Virus record (IMG/VR): IMGVR_UViG_3300034198_009439
Coordinates: 1 to 64,000 of that record
From: a virus
Length of the DNA: 64,000 bases
Reading direction: 5' to 3' (one strand)
Part shown: positions 34,001-44,082 of the stretch, piece after piece
Position numbering within the stretch: position 1 is the stretch's first letter
Layout of the letters: each line of letters starts with the position of its first letter
Position numbers and translations under genes: made by a program
Notes under the pieces: generated by a model
What the model was told of the DNA's origin: nothing
Databases searched by the model: none
Seen by the model: the letters and a program-made list of their open reading frames with translations, nothing else

Positions 34001-37000
34001 CCGATGTATTGTTTACTGGCAGTCCATATGTTACTAATACCTACAAGTTTGAAGTAGCTCCGACCGCTCAAACATTCTCATTAAGTAGAGTATATGACTT
34101 TACTAAATCTAATTACAATGGTATAGGAGTTTACTTAACTAGAGTTGTAAATGGGCGATCAATAACTACGCAATTATTAAGAAATATAGAATATACAGTA
34201 AATACCGACAGTCCAAGTTTAACTATAACTATACCATTATTGAATAACGATAGTCTCATAATAAATGAATACAATCAAACATACGGCAGTTATTGTCCAA
34301 GTACTCCTACTACGCTTGGATTATATCCAGCTACCGTTCCAGAGGTATATTTAGATACTACATATGGAGCTAATTCCTATTTTATTATAGGACACGATGG
34401 TAGTTATAATAAGTTGTATGGAACATATAATAATGGAATCTTAGACGATTTTCGCGATATAGCACTGCTTGAGTTTGAAAAGAGAATATTCAATAATATA
34501 AAGACCGACGGTCGTATACCACTAATTAGTGAAGCGGTAATTCCCGGTCATTTTAGAAAAACTGAATATGAGTATAGTGAAACACAAAACATATACTCTC
34601 CTAATTTCTTAAATTGGGTAGGAACTAATAGAGTTGATTTTAAACAGCAGAACTATAATCTACTTAATAAGTTTAGCTATAATTATGGTCAATCCAGCAA
34701 TAAATTAAATAGCTCTCAATTATTACAGGGTTATTGGAGAGGAATCTATCGTTGGTTATATGATACTGATCATCCTCATACTAAACCCTGGGAGCTATTA
34801 GGGTTTACTATTAAACCAACTTGGTGGGATACTAGATACGGTGCCGCTCCCTATACCAGTGATAATCAATATATGTGGGAAGAAATATCTCGTGGATATA
34901 TTTGGAATAACGGAGACTCATATATTGACGAGACGCGAATTCGTCCAGAGTTATTAAAGATAATACCCACAGACGCCAGCGGACAACTTAAAAATCCATT
35001 TGACGTAATAGTAGGAAATTATAATAGCTTAACCTTTAATCGTGATTGGAAGGTGGGAGATACTGCCCCAACAGAGACCGCATATCTGCGATCAAGTGCT
35101 TGGCCCTATGATTTAATGCGTATATTAGCGTTAACAAAACCCGCTAAGTTCTTTAACTTATTCGTTGATATGGACTCGTATTCCTGGAATACTGAATTCA
35201 GTCAATATTTATATAATGATAGATATCATTTAGATACCAGACAATTGAGCGTATATGGTAATGGACAAGCCAAGCGCAGCTATATAAATTGGATAGTAGA
35301 TTATGTAAATGTTCGCGGAGTTAGCGGGCACGATGTAGTAACTACATACTTACGCAACGTTGATGTTCGTCTTACTTATAATATAGCCGGGTTTAGCTCC
35401 AAGAACTATCTTAAATTCTATATTGAACGTGCTACCCCGAATAGTAAAAATACTAGCTTTTTGATTCCAGATGAAAGCTACACTGTATTACTTTATAATA
35501 ACGTTCCCGAAACAGTAATATCATATAGTTCCGTTATATTACAGCGTGTTAAAAATGGATGGACACTATGGGGTAATAATCAATCTCAGCAGTACTTTAA
35601 GACTTTAGTTCCTAAACCAACAGGCAAAGATACCATACTTAACGTAGACGGAACTAAAATAAGAATTACTAATTCTTGGTATAATGAGCGAGAGCAAATA
35701 ATACCCTACGGAACATTATTTCACAGTCAGCAATCTGTGTGTGAGTTTATGAACGCCTACGGTCAATATATGATGAATCAGGGCGTCAAATTTGAAAACG
35801 TCGATGGAGTAATACAGCAGAATTGGACCAGAATGATTGAGGAATTCATAGCGTGGTCACAACAGGAATGGGATTATGGTAGCACTATCTCTATTAACCC
35901 TAATGCTAGAAAATTCTCTGTAGAAAAGTCTGGACTAATTGTTCAGCCATTAGGAATACAAGATAAAAATTACATTTTAAATCAAAATTTATTACCTGTT
36001 CAAACGCAAAATTCTGTGGTATATAGAGATAATCAATCGTTCAGTGTTGAAATATTAAATGAGGGCGATACTGTTGCTCATACTAATTTGAATATGAATA
36101 GTATTGAACACGCCGTTATATTTGATAATAATACAGTGTTCAACGATTTGATTTATAGTTTACCTACAGGATTACGTCAGCAACGCTTAATACTAAAGGG
36201 ATATAAAACCGCTAATTGGTCTGGGTACGTAGACGCAGCTGGCTTTATTTTGAACGAAGATAATATCAAAGAATGGACTCCCAATACCAAGTATTCTAAG
36301 GGAATTATTGTTCTTAATAAGAATTTATATTGGGCGGCAAATAAGCTGATTGAACCTAGCGCCGTGTTTAATCAATCTGATTGGAAGCAAATTGATTACG
36401 AAAATGTAAAAACAGGGTTACTAAGCAATCCAAGTACTAATGCTTATGAAAGCTTATACTACTACGACACCTATAGAGCTAATCTCAAATTAGACGAAAA
36501 CTTATTAGCTTATAGTTTAATAGGATACAGACCACGTGATTATTTGAATGCCGCTGATTTAAGTGATACCACACAAGTCAATGTGTTTAAGAATATAGTG
36601 ACTGAAAAGGGAACACCAGCATTAGCTAATTCCTTCAAGGGCACACAATTTGATCAGGGTGCTATATCGTACAATATTAATGAAATATGGGCAATAAACA
36701 CTGGAACTTTTGGAAATATTCTAAACAGTAATTTTGTGGATATACCACTGGACGAGTCGGTGTTGAATGGAAACCCAACGCTAATTGGTTTCAGTGAAGC
36801 TGACCCTATTCAAAATGTACAACAAACTGTAACAATTAGTCAATTTGAGAATTGGGAAAGACCTCCGCTAAGTAATAACTTCTTGCCAGAACTAAGTGCG
36901 AATGAGACTACTGATGCTCTACCAACCGCTGGTTATGTTGATATTAGAGACACCGATTATCAAGTGTATGAGTTTGATGATTTAAATGAAGACTTGACTA

Positions 37001-40000
37001 TAATAAACACAGTAACGGTTAATAAAACAATTTGGATAGCAAAGTATAATTCTAGTTGGAACATATTCACGATTAGACCAGTGGGTGCCAATCCCGTACA
37101 GATAGAAAATAATCAAAATGGTACTGTGACCATAGTTTTTGATCGTCAGCATAAACTTAAAGCTGGCGACCATTTTGCCATTAATAATTTTGATACTCTA
37201 GTAAACAAGTTTTACACAGTTAGCTCAGTGACTTCATTGAATAGAGTTACGGTTGAATATAGTCTGGACGACACTATTATCAAATTAAATGGCTTTGGAA
37301 CGGCAATGCGATTGGTATCACGTAGATACGCTCAGGCCGCCGACGCTGTTAACTCTACTCTGGAACACACTGAGTTTGATACTCGCAAGATTTGGGTAGA
37401 TAGTGATATTGATAATCGTTGGGCGGTATGGCAAACAGCTCCAGTATTCGCAGAAAAGTCAATATCAATTCCTACTAGCGTAGATGTGGGCAAAACAGTT
37501 GATAGCGGTGACGAAATAGGACAATTATTTGGAGACCCAACCGCTGGCAACGTATATTGCTATCGCCCGAATAAAACAGTTATAACAATATCTGGATCAA
37601 ATAATTTTGGAGTGGCAATAAAGGCGACAAAAAATCGATTGTTTATTGCGTCCGACACTCAAGTAAGTTGCTATAACAATCTAATAACACTTACACAAGT
37701 TCTTCCAGTCGCCAACATTACCAGTATTGCGATCAGTGATAACAATCGTTGGATGTATTTGTTTAAGCAATCTACTAGCACGGTGTATGTGTATCACTTG
37801 AATTCTAATAATGTATATCAACTGGCGAATACTGCTGTTATTGCTAACGCAACTGGATCAGTAATCGCTACTACCACTGATGGTCGTAAGCTAATAGCTG
37901 GTGCTCCAACGGAAGTAGTTAATGGGTTATCCGAGGCTGGAGCAGTTTACATATATAGTAGAGCCGTACAGAGATTTATTTCCGACGGAACACAAACTGA
38001 ATATTCGCTAGTTAACGGAGCTCCTAATAATATTGCTGATGTTTATTTAAATGGAGTCTTGACTAGTGCTGTAACTGTGACTGATAACAAAATTAAATTA
38101 AACACACCCGCTCCTGCTGGTATAACAGTTTCTATAGAAACGGCAACTCTACAGCTAACACAAAGATTGGTCAGCACACAGCCAAAAATTGGAGCACGTT
38201 ACGGGCACAGCATTGATACGAATCGTTGGGGGTCTACTGTAGTTGTTGGTTCTCCGTTTGACTTAAATACTGACGATATAGTTTCAAATATTGAAGGCAG
38301 CGTAGCTGTTTACATCAATGGTGCTCAGCGATACGGAACAATAACACTAAATGATCCTGTTGTTAATAGCGGTGATTGGTTTTTAATAGATGGATATGTA
38401 GTAGCGTTTTCAGTCAATACTGAAAACGTCAACACCATTGCCGCGACAATCAACGATCAGACGCCCACCAACATTGTTGCCACTGCTAGCGACAATCAGA
38501 TTGTCTTAACAGTGTTGGACAGTACCGCGGAAACACCATATGATATTATTGATATAGTTGCCAACTTGGGTCTACAGGAGCGTTTGCGATTAGAGCCCTA
38601 TAGTTTGACTCAAACTATACTAAGTGTTAATCGCTCACAAACTGCTGAGTTTGGATATGCGGTATCAATGAACGAGCGTGACGGATTGATAATTTCTGCT
38701 CCTAGAACCAATAAAGTCGGAAAAACTACTTTTGATAAAGCTAATAGCTGTGTTGATGATTACACTACTTTTGATAATGGAGTAACTACCTTCGTTGAGA
38801 GCTTTGTCGGAGTTGGTATGGTCTATGCGTATGAGTATTTGCCTGCCTCTAACGAAAGTATTACTAATCCAGGCAAATACGTATTTGGACAATATATTGT
38901 AAGTGGAGATACCAATTATGGCTCTCAATCTAGATTTGGACACAGCGTAAAGTATCATCAAAATATGATATTAGTCGGCGCCCCAAATTGGAGTAAAACT
39001 TTCGGAGGATTCGCAACTCTATTTACAAGTGGAGTGGACAATACTGATCCTTGTATACCGCGCAAGGTCACAACGTGGCACATTGATAAGAAACCGGTCA
39101 ATCAAGTAAACATCAATAAGATTAATAATATCAACATATTCAATCGTTTAACAGATAAAACTTTAGACGTTCTGGACTATATAGACCCAGTACAGGGAAA
39201 AATGCTGGGAGCAGTTTCTGTTAACATAGATTTCATTAGTTCCTATGATCCAGCTGGGTATGAGATAAATGATTTACAATGGGGACGCTCTCACGTTGGC
39301 ACAGTGTGGTTAGACACTAATAATTTACGTATGTTAAATTACAATCAACAAGACGTAAATTACAATGCTAAGTATTGGGGAGTTGCTTTCCCCGGAAGTT
39401 CGGCCGACGTCTATACTTGGATAGAAAGCGCGGACACTCCTTTAAATTATACTGGCAGCGGATTCCCGGTAGCATACGATAAGTACGTTACATCGGCCGA
39501 GCTAAATGTGGCTTCCAACACTATAGTGGTTCGCTATTACTTCTGGGTAAAAAATTACGATGCTATCCCTGAGGGTAAAACTCTTAGTCCACTGATTATT
39601 AGTCAATACGTATTGAATCCTCAAAGTAGTGGAATCTCATACTTGGCTCCAATTACCACGAACATTGTTGCGCTATACAATAGCAATCAATACATCAACG
39701 ATAGCACTAGTACTTTACATTTAGGTTATGGAAATTCTATATACGATGATGGAAAGCACGTTTCTTGGAAGCTAGTTCGTAGCAACAGCGATGACTTTTT
39801 GCCTGGAATCCCAGACAAGAATAATGTTAATCCAGTCGGATTGTACTTAAAGTATTTGGACAGTTTTAGTGGAGCAGATTCCGCTGGAAATTTCGTTCCT
39901 GATATAAGATTACCAGCAATGGTAAAGTCTGGAGTCAGTTTCAGTCCGCGTCAAACAATGTTTATTGATAGAAATGTAGCGGTAAAGAACTTTATAAATT

Positions 40001-42339
40001 ATGCTAATAATATTCTCATTCAGCATCCTGTTACTGAAACACGACCAAATTTAAGCTTTATCAACACAAATGTTACCAATACATACGACACTAGAAAATA
40101 CTGGAAATATGTAAATTGGTGGGCTAGTGGTTACAATGATCAAACCAAGGCCTTGATAGAAGTAAATCAATACGTTGATCTTATTAAGATTGGCGATTCG
40201 CAGCTAATAACTGGAATCAACGGATTAGTACTTGCTCTTAAAGATGGACTGATAGTAAAAGTAAAATCTAACTCTCAGGGACTAAGCGAGCATTATGTCT
40301 ATAAGAATTCTCAATGGACTCGCATCGGGGTAGAGAATGGAACCATACAATTTTTGACTACATTATGGGAGCAAATTTATGGATGGGATACCGATTTGTG
40401 GGGAACTCAATGGGACGGAAATCCATCAAAAGAAGTTTACTGGATTATACGTTGGATAAATGAGGTTCTTTACACTGATGATCTGCTAGCGGAAAGAAAT
40501 AATAGCTTGATGCTGATGTTTAATTACTCACAAAGCGAGATACTAAATGAGAAAAATTACAATCAGTGGTTAATGAAGACTAGTATGATTGACGTTAATC
40601 ATACTATTAGAAAGCTATCTCCGTATAAAAAGTATCAACGCGACAACACTGAATTCTTAAGTGGGTACTTAAACGAAATTAAACCTTTCCACGTTTACAT
40701 AAAAGACTTTGTGTATGCGTATGATGGTATTGACACGGCTCGCACTGATGTTACCGATTTTGATTTACCGGCTCAGTACAATAATTCACAGCGTAAATTT
40801 ATAACTCCACAGTTGAGGTACAGCGGTAACGTCAACGTTGGCGAGTATATGCCAACTTCTAATATATGGAGCGACACTGATTACGTTAAATGGTTTGAAA
40901 ATTATGGACTATCGCTTTCGGAGTCAGTTAAAGAGCCAATTAAAGTTGCTACACTAGCGGAAAAAGTATTAGATACTGCGACCGCCATTAGATTATCTAC
41001 GGTGTATGGACTTCAAGCAGGTGATGTAATCATTATTGATGATGAGCAGATTCAGGTTAATAACGTAGATAGAATCAGCAATCGTGTTACTGGATTAACT
41101 CGTGGGTATAACAGCACTGTTATTAGCGAACACAAGGCTAAGTCCAATGTGTTTGTTGCCCATAGGTCTTCTTTTGTATTGGATTCTGGACGTGGATACG
41201 ATTCCACTGAGGAATTAATAAGCATTACTTCGGACACAGTGAATTATCCAAGTCCTAGACAAGAAATTGTTTTAAGTCCCGCAGTGGCTAACACTAGAAT
41301 AACTTCGATTAATACGGTAAACAGTGGCGGTGGTTATTCGGTAGCACCAGAAATTAAATTTCTGCCCAGCAATTTGTACAAAGAGTTTTCTGGTTCTAAT
41401 GTAAATGCTACCACAAATACAATTACGATTAATAATCACGGCTTTGAAACTGGCGATAGTGTAATTTACACAAACACTAGTACGATTAACTACGGCTTAA
41501 AACACAACTCTTATTATTATGTAAGAGCAATTAACGCCAATACTATTGCTCTGTATCAAAATTACAAACACGCTGCTGATGGTGGAACACAATTTGAACA
41601 AAAGCAGGAGCTTGACGCAAGAAGAGTTAAGCTAAAGTCGTCATCGTCAACTGTGCTAACTCGTCTATCAATAATAGCAAGAGCGCAGTTTATGTACGAG
41701 AGCTATCCAATAAGAACAATCAAAACTACTATAGCATTTGATAGAGTTTCCTATACCGCTCGTGACGATAATGGCTGGGACAATTCATACTATTACTGGG
41801 ACGTACTTCCTTGGGACGGTGAAGAGGACAGTGACACAGCGGCCACAAGAATTAAAAAGTACTATACTCCTACTGTTAATATGCCAGGCAAAGATTTAAG
41901 ACAACTAATGTCTGGCGTTATTTATCCTAATTCTATACTAAGCGGTATCGATTTCGCTCCAGCGATTCCAGTAACTCCTGATATTGAGATTGAGAGTCCA
42001 GTGGACGAAACTGAAACTGATATTATCGTTGACGGTGGAGATTTCATTGACGGATACGGACCAGAAGAATTAGTTTCCGGATATGTCACTGATACAGTCA
42101 ACATTACTGTTACTACTGACCCAACAAAAGAGCCAGGCGGTACAGGACCAACTTGGACTCATAGAATTTTTGTAAATTACGACGGAAAAGCAAGAGCTTA
42201 TTCTAATAGTAATCAAAGATTAGCTTGGCAATATCTAAAGAGATGGTGGTATGGATCGGACGGGGGCAATCCCGCTAATGCTAATACTACACTAACCGCA
42301 GATGTAACTAATACTGCTGCCACATTCTTAAAAAGCTAG
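31057..42339 (+). CDS. Giant structural protein (3,760 residues) in the gp7/gp8 position
   Basis: The N-terminus (KVRTLDFLPEIFRTESNRQF, then YSWDPFVDYDKIVNYSQYYW) is one I associate with very large virion proteins of marine T4 relatives. Residues about 2270-2660 hold FG-GAP beta-propeller blades (LIAGAPTEV, GARYGHSID, FGYAVSM, SRFGHSVKYHQNMILVGAP). A late segment (EILNEKNYNQWLMKTSMIDV, then FLSGYLNEIKPFHVYIKDFV, near 3160-3230) looks strongly conserved. In T4 the next gene after 6 is gene 7 (1,032 residues), the wedge backbone, so this may combine wedge and fibre-attachment roles; that is positional inference. It takes up 11.3 kb, a sixth of the window, in one frame without internal stops. 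Confidence 0.75.
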   Translation: MVNKVRTLDFLPEIFRTESNRQFLSATLDVLTAQPELNRVQGYIGSKFGYGINAADNYVIESTDTRSNYQLDPSVVFLKPDTQTPIDFVNYNGILKSLQNAGGIVNNHNRLFENEFYSWDPFVDYDKIVNYSQYYWLPLGPDAIEINNANLAKVSEYVFKSTSGGLTLSTEPGANPIINLVRGQTYTFKLETTDVNEQLWVQGIPGLSAVQGTTNTRNVLGVTNNGTKTITFTVPEVDAQSEYNILGNITVDLVTTKLYSEINGSSVSVIDGIGSIHDKTLLFFNSENKTDLYKITVDGNGVISLGIQSPIAQNKKIIVNGGLNFAGQIFYRNSADQIVQIPYLSSVLNKLYYQSSTNKNSYGEINIFESNTVSVINVDDIVGRKNYTSPSGITFTNGLKIKFNTNVIPAEFENGEFYVEGVGASIKLLPVTDYVVTELHTDIVFNLWSNIPWDIDGNNWDSDGYAPTTPDYITINRNSRDLNAWTRSNRWFHQTVIDTTIAATGAVSSKLSNIPKRAERPIIEFRGNLQLFNSGFISAGAVTYVDNVTTDPLVQINGNESYSVDEALLKNNDRVVFANATDIDVRRTVYLVSVILLDEEPILNLSPVSTVEDNYQVTVQYGTKNRGTTWAWSENTSSWRLSQKKTSVNQPPLFDIVDSNLISLSNTDYYPNTTFTGTKLFSYTVGSGSNDTVLGFPIQYSSVNNIGDINFTVDFNKDDYSYLEDFIKVNKSVNTGYVKHNVTDTEYEKLTGWIRAADNSFQYQVFKYDLNAEDTRIVCDIPAKLNTNWNSVQLYFDDTVLDSSEYTVTVLNNKTTIEFTNSISSAVTATLLIYSDVAAENSYYTVPSNLQSNPFNANITTVDVGDIRNQYRTIYSNASNVTGTLYGSNNIHDLGPLYQYGTSIIQSSSPMVLPGLFLRRNDVSFFDALQYNSNEYYNYKELLTDIAFKNDYSVYQTPAQILDNIIAEIISIKSNSSSFLWTDVLFTGSPYVTNTYKFEVAPTAQTFSLSRVYDFTKSNYNGIGVYLTRVVNGRSITTQLLRNIEYTVNTDSPSLTITIPLLNNDSLIINEYNQTYGSYCPSTPTTLGLYPATVPEVYLDTTYGANSYFIIGHDGSYNKLYGTYNNGILDDFRDIALLEFEKRIFNNIKTDGRIPLISEAVIPGHFRKTEYEYSETQNIYSPNFLNWVGTNRVDFKQQNYNLLNKFSYNYGQSSNKLNSSQLLQGYWRGIYRWLYDTDHPHTKPWELLGFTIKPTWWDTRYGAAPYTSDNQYMWEEISRGYIWNNGDSYIDETRIRPELLKIIPTDASGQLKNPFDVIVGNYNSLTFNRDWKVGDTAPTETAYLRSSAWPYDLMRILALTKPAKFFNLFVDMDSYSWNTEFSQYLYNDRYHLDTRQLSVYGNGQAKRSYINWIVDYVNVRGVSGHDVVTTYLRNVDVRLTYNIAGFSSKNYLKFYIERATPNSKNTSFLIPDESYTVLLYNNVPETVISYSSVILQRVKNGWTLWGNNQSQQYFKTLVPKPTGKDTILNVDGTKIRITNSWYNEREQIIPYGTLFHSQQSVCEFMNAYGQYMMNQGVKFENVDGVIQQNWTRMIEEFIAWSQQEWDYGSTISINPNARKFSVEKSGLIVQPLGIQDKNYILNQNLLPVQTQNSVVYRDNQSFSVEILNEGDTVAHTNLNMNSIEHAVIFDNNTVFNDLIYSLPTGLRQQRLILKGYKTANWSGYVDAAGFILNEDNIKEWTPNTKYSKGIIVLNKNLYWAANKLIEPSAVFNQSDWKQIDYENVKTGLLSNPSTNAYESLYYYDTYRANLKLDENLLAYSLIGYRPRDYLNAADLSDTTQVNVFKNIVTEKGTPALANSFKGTQFDQGAISYNINEIWAINTGTFGNILNSNFVDIPLDESVLNGNPTLIGFSEADPIQNVQQTVTISQFENWERPPLSNNFLPELSANETTDALPTAGYVDIRDTDYQVYEFDDLNEDLTIINTVTVNKTIWIAKYNSSWNIFTIRPVGANPVQIENNQNGTVTIVFDRQHKLKAGDHFAINNFDTLVNKFYTVSSVTSLNRVTVEYSLDDTIIKLNGFGTAMRLVSRRYAQAADAVNSTLEHTEFDTRKIWVDSDIDNRWAVWQTAPVFAEKSISIPTSVDVGKTVDSGDEIGQLFGDPTAGNVYCYRPNKTVITISGSNNFGVAIKATKNRLFIASDTQVSCYNNLITLTQVLPVANITSIAISDNNRWMYLFKQSTSTVYVYHLNSNNVYQLANTAVIANATGSVIATTTDGRKLIAGAPTEVVNGLSEAGAVYIYSRAVQRFISDGTQTEYSLVNGAPNNIADVYLNGVLTSAVTVTDNKIKLNTPAPAGITVSIETATLQLTQRLVSTQPKIGARYGHSIDTNRWGSTVVVGSPFDLNTDDIVSNIEGSVAVYINGAQRYGTITLNDPVVNSGDWFLIDGYVVAFSVNTENVNTIAATINDQTPTNIVATASDNQIVLTVLDSTAETPYDIIDIVANLGLQERLRLEPYSLTQTILSVNRSQTAEFGYAVSMNERDGLIISAPRTNKVGKTTFDKANSCVDDYTTFDNGVTTFVESFVGVGMVYAYEYLPASNESITNPGKYVFGQYIVSGDTNYGSQSRFGHSVKYHQNMILVGAPNWSKTFGGFATLFTSGVDNTDPCIPRKVTTWHIDKKPVNQVNINKINNINIFNRLTDKTLDVLDYIDPVQGKMLGAVSVNIDFISSYDPAGYEINDLQWGRSHVGTVWLDTNNLRMLNYNQQDVNYNAKYWGVAFPGSSADVYTWIESADTPLNYTGSGFPVAYDKYVTSAELNVASNTIVVRYYFWVKNYDAIPEGKTLSPLIISQYVLNPQSSGISYLAPITTNIVALYNSNQYINDSTSTLHLGYGNSIYDDGKHVSWKLVRSNSDDFLPGIPDKNNVNPVGLYLKYLDSFSGADSAGNFVPDIRLPAMVKSGVSFSPRQTMFIDRNVAVKNFINYANNILIQHPVTETRPNLSFINTNVTNTYDTRKYWKYVNWWASGYNDQTKALIEVNQYVDLIKIGDSQLITGINGLVLALKDGLIVKVKSNSQGLSEHYVYKNSQWTRIGVENGTIQFLTTLWEQIYGWDTDLWGTQWDGNPSKEVYWIIRWINEVLYTDDLLAERNNSLMLMFNYSQSEILNEKNYNQWLMKTSMIDVNHTIRKLSPYKKYQRDNTEFLSGYLNEIKPFHVYIKDFVYAYDGIDTARTDVTDFDLPAQYNNSQRKFITPQLRYSGNVNVGEYMPTSNIWSDTDYVKWFENYGLSLSESVKEPIKVATLAEKVLDTATAIRLSTVYGLQAGDVIIIDDEQIQVNNVDRISNRVTGLTRGYNSTVISEHKAKSNVFVAHRSSFVLDSGRGYDSTEELISITSDTVNYPSPRQEIVLSPAVANTRITSINTVNSGGGYSVAPEIKFLPSNLYKEFSGSNVNATTNTITINNHGFETGDSVIYTNTSTINYGLKHNSYYYVRAINANTIALYQNYKHAADGGTQFEQKQELDARRVKLKSSSSTVLTRLSIIARAQFMYESYPIRTIKTTIAFDRVSYTARDDNGWDNSYYYWDVLPWDGEEDSDTAATRIKKYYTPTVNMPGKDLRQLMSGVIYPNSILSGIDFAPAIPVTPDIEIESPVDETETDIIVDGGDFIDGYGPEELVSGYVTDTVNITVTTDPTKEPGGTGPTWTHRIFVNYDGKARAYSNSNQRLAWQYLKRWWYGSDGGNPANANTTLTADVTNTAATFLKS

Positions 42340-42352
42340 TAATACTAATAGG

Positions 42353-42360
42353 CATAAATA
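42353..42360 (+). promoter_or_regulatory. Late-promoter-like CATAAATA
   Basis: CATAAATA lies 6 bases before the ATG of the 44-codon gene and 140 bases before the 209-residue structural gene. Confidence 0.35.
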
Positions 42361-42366
42361 ATTTAT

Positions 42367-42501
42367 ATGAGCACACAACCAGTTAACCCCCAACCACTCC
42401 CACCAACGACAAAAGAGCATTCCGAGTTTCAGTTGTCGAGTTTTATTAAAATTACTGATCCAAAAACTGGGCAGGTGTTGGTACAAAAACGATGTGAATA
42501 A
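42367..42501 (+). CDS. 44-residue protein resembling the N-terminus of the next gene
   Basis: The short frame encodes MSTQPVNPQPLPPTTKEHSE, then a stretch containing FIKITDPKTGQVLVQKRCE, and ends TAATGG, overlapping the next start. KITDPKTGQVLVQKR lines up with KIYDPKNGQVFVDKK of the downstream 209-residue protein, so the two are probably related by partial duplication. The Pro-rich leader differs. Coupling by TAATG supports a real gene. Function unknown; perhaps a competitor or trimer-capping form of the N-terminal domain. Confidence 0.55.
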   Translation: MSTQPVNPQPLPPTTKEHSEFQLSSFIKITDPKTGQVLVQKRCE

Positions 42502-43130
42502 TGGAACAGAATATGAGCAATATTATTGGTTTAGACGTTACGGGATCATTAAAAATATATGATCCCAAGAATGGTCAAGTTTTTGTGGACAAGAAAAATG
42601 CCATACATTACGAAAATATGTCCTATGCTATGGCACTTACTTTAAGTAATCGTGGAACAGGAACTATCTATCAAATGGCATTTGGAAATGGTGGGGCCAG
42701 CGTTGATGCTACTGGAATTATTACCTATTTGCCCCCTAATGCGTCTGGGCAAAATGCCGCGCTTTACAATCAAACATACGCAAAGATAGTAGATGATACG
42801 CTGATATCTAATTTTTCTCCACTGTCTAATAAGATGATCGTCAATCATACTACCGGCAAGATTTATACTGATGTATTGATTCAGTGTTTGTTGGATTACG
42901 AAGAGCCCTCTGGACAGGCAGCGTTTGATAACGGCACAAACACCAATAGTGATTATGTTTTTGACGAGATAGGACTTTTGGCTAACAACGGAATAGATGC
43001 TGACGGTAACGTAACCACGAAACTACTTACTCACGTTATCTTTCACCCAATACAGAAATCACTGAACAGACAAATTCAAATTGATTACACTATCAGAATT
43101 CAAACACTGACCAATATGTTAACAATTTGA
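42501..43130 (+). CDS. Structural protein, baseplate/fibre region
   Basis: The 209-residue protein has SLKIYDPKNGQVFVDKKNAI, then YQMAFGNGGASVDATGIITY and LPPNASGQNAALYNQTYAKI, words I associate with conserved virion proteins of marine myoviruses. The ATG at 42501 overlaps the previous stop; an ATG at 42513 with GGAAC upstream is an alternative. Its place between the giant protein and the fibre genes suggests a fibre-attachment or baseplate rim role, but no domain name is secure. Confidence 0.6.
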   Translation: MEQNMSNIIGLDVTGSLKIYDPKNGQVFVDKKNAIHYENMSYAMALTLSNRGTGTIYQMAFGNGGASVDATGIITYLPPNASGQNAALYNQTYAKIVDDTLISNFSPLSNKMIVNHTTGKIYTDVLIQCLLDYEEPSGQAAFDNGTNTNSDYVFDEIGLLANNGIDADGNVTTKLLTHVIFHPIQKSLNRQIQIDYTIRIQTLTNMLTI

Positions 43131-43133
43131 ATA

Positions 43134-43150
43134 CATAAATACTATAAATA
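43134..43150 (+). promoter_or_regulatory. Double late promoter CATAAATACTATAAATA
   Basis: CATAAATACT (43134-43143) runs into TATAAATA (43143-43150), an exact T4 late promoter, 22 bases before the ATG at 43173. It opens the fibre gene cluster. Confidence 0.65.
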
Positions 43151-43172
43151 GTTTAATACGAGGTTATTTAAG

Positions 43173-44069
43173 ATGCCATACAACATACAGCTAGTCAACA
43201 CCAGTATAACGGTAAATGATGGATCATTGAACGGGTCAACTGGATTACAATTGCCAGGTAGAAATTTCGCTGGTTATGGACAGCCAATTAATCAGAGCTT
43301 GGTAGATTTACTACAGCATTTTGCTAGACTTCCATCTACCGATCAGGGTCCTGATACAGCAGTCGTGGGGCAAATTTGGTTTGATAAGGGCGATCCAACT
43401 GCCACCCCTCCTCGTCCGGAATCATTAAAAGTAAAAACAGCCGCTTCTGCCAATTATGGTTGGAAAAAAATAATTACCGAAGGCAGCACTTTTAATACTA
43501 GCGAAATCACTGCTACTACTATAAACAGTGACGATATCATAACCGATACATTGACTAGCAGACTAGTAACTGTTAGTGGCACTCTTACTACTACTAAAAT
43601 TACTACTGGATCCGCTTCTACTGCCGGAACATTAACAGGAGACTGGACACTAACCGACGGATCTAGATTAAATGCTACATATGCGGACTTGGCTGAGCGA
43701 TTTGAGGCAGACTGCGAATATGATCCAGGCACAGTAGTTGAGTTAGGCGGAGAAAAAGAAATAACAGCGGTAAAAGAAGACTGTAGCGAAACTGTATTTG
43801 GAGTAATAAGCACTAATGCTGCCTATCTAATGAACAGTGGCGCTGGAAATAACGCAACACACCCTGCTATAGCGATTGCCGGAAGAGTCCCTGTAAAAGT
43901 ACGCGGGCAAATTCGCAAGGGTGATCGATTGGTGAGCGCTGGTAATGGAGTTGCTAGAGCCGCTCGCAAGGGAGAAGCTACAGCATTCAACACTATAGGA
44001 CGATCTTTAGAAAACAAAAACACAGATGCGTATGGTAGCGTTCTAGCGACAGTTACTGCTAAAATGTAA
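43173..44069 (+). CDS. Tail-fibre-like protein with conserved C-terminal assembly domain
   Basis: The 298-residue protein starts with a fibre base (NFAGYGQPINQSLVDLLQHF, then QGPDTAVVGQIWFD). It continues with Thr/Ile-rich beta repeats (about 105-165) and ends in a domain with ATYADLAERFEADCEYDPGT, then IAIAGRVPVKVRGQIRKGDR. The last part recurs at the ends of marine phage fibre proteins, sometimes as a removable chaperone-like domain. Three Cys residues are present (in ADCEYD and EDCSE). Host recognition or fibre assembly is the expected role. Autocleavage is not demonstrated by motif. Confidence 0.65.
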   Translation: MPYNIQLVNTSITVNDGSLNGSTGLQLPGRNFAGYGQPINQSLVDLLQHFARLPSTDQGPDTAVVGQIWFDKGDPTATPPRPESLKVKTAASANYGWKKIITEGSTFNTSEITATTINSDDIITDTLTSRLVTVSGTLTTTKITTGSASTAGTLTGDWTLTDGSRLNATYADLAERFEADCEYDPGTVVELGGEKEITAVKEDCSETVFGVISTNAAYLMNSGAGNNATHPAIAIAGRVPVKVRGQIRKGDRLVSAGNGVARAARKGEATAFNTIGRSLENKNTDAYGSVLATVTAKM

Positions 44070-44082
44070 TATGGAATAAATT

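Noticed and set aside
37332-38961. Minus-strand frames opposite the giant gene
   Set aside because: Short, without start signals, inside one continuous 3,760-codon gene.
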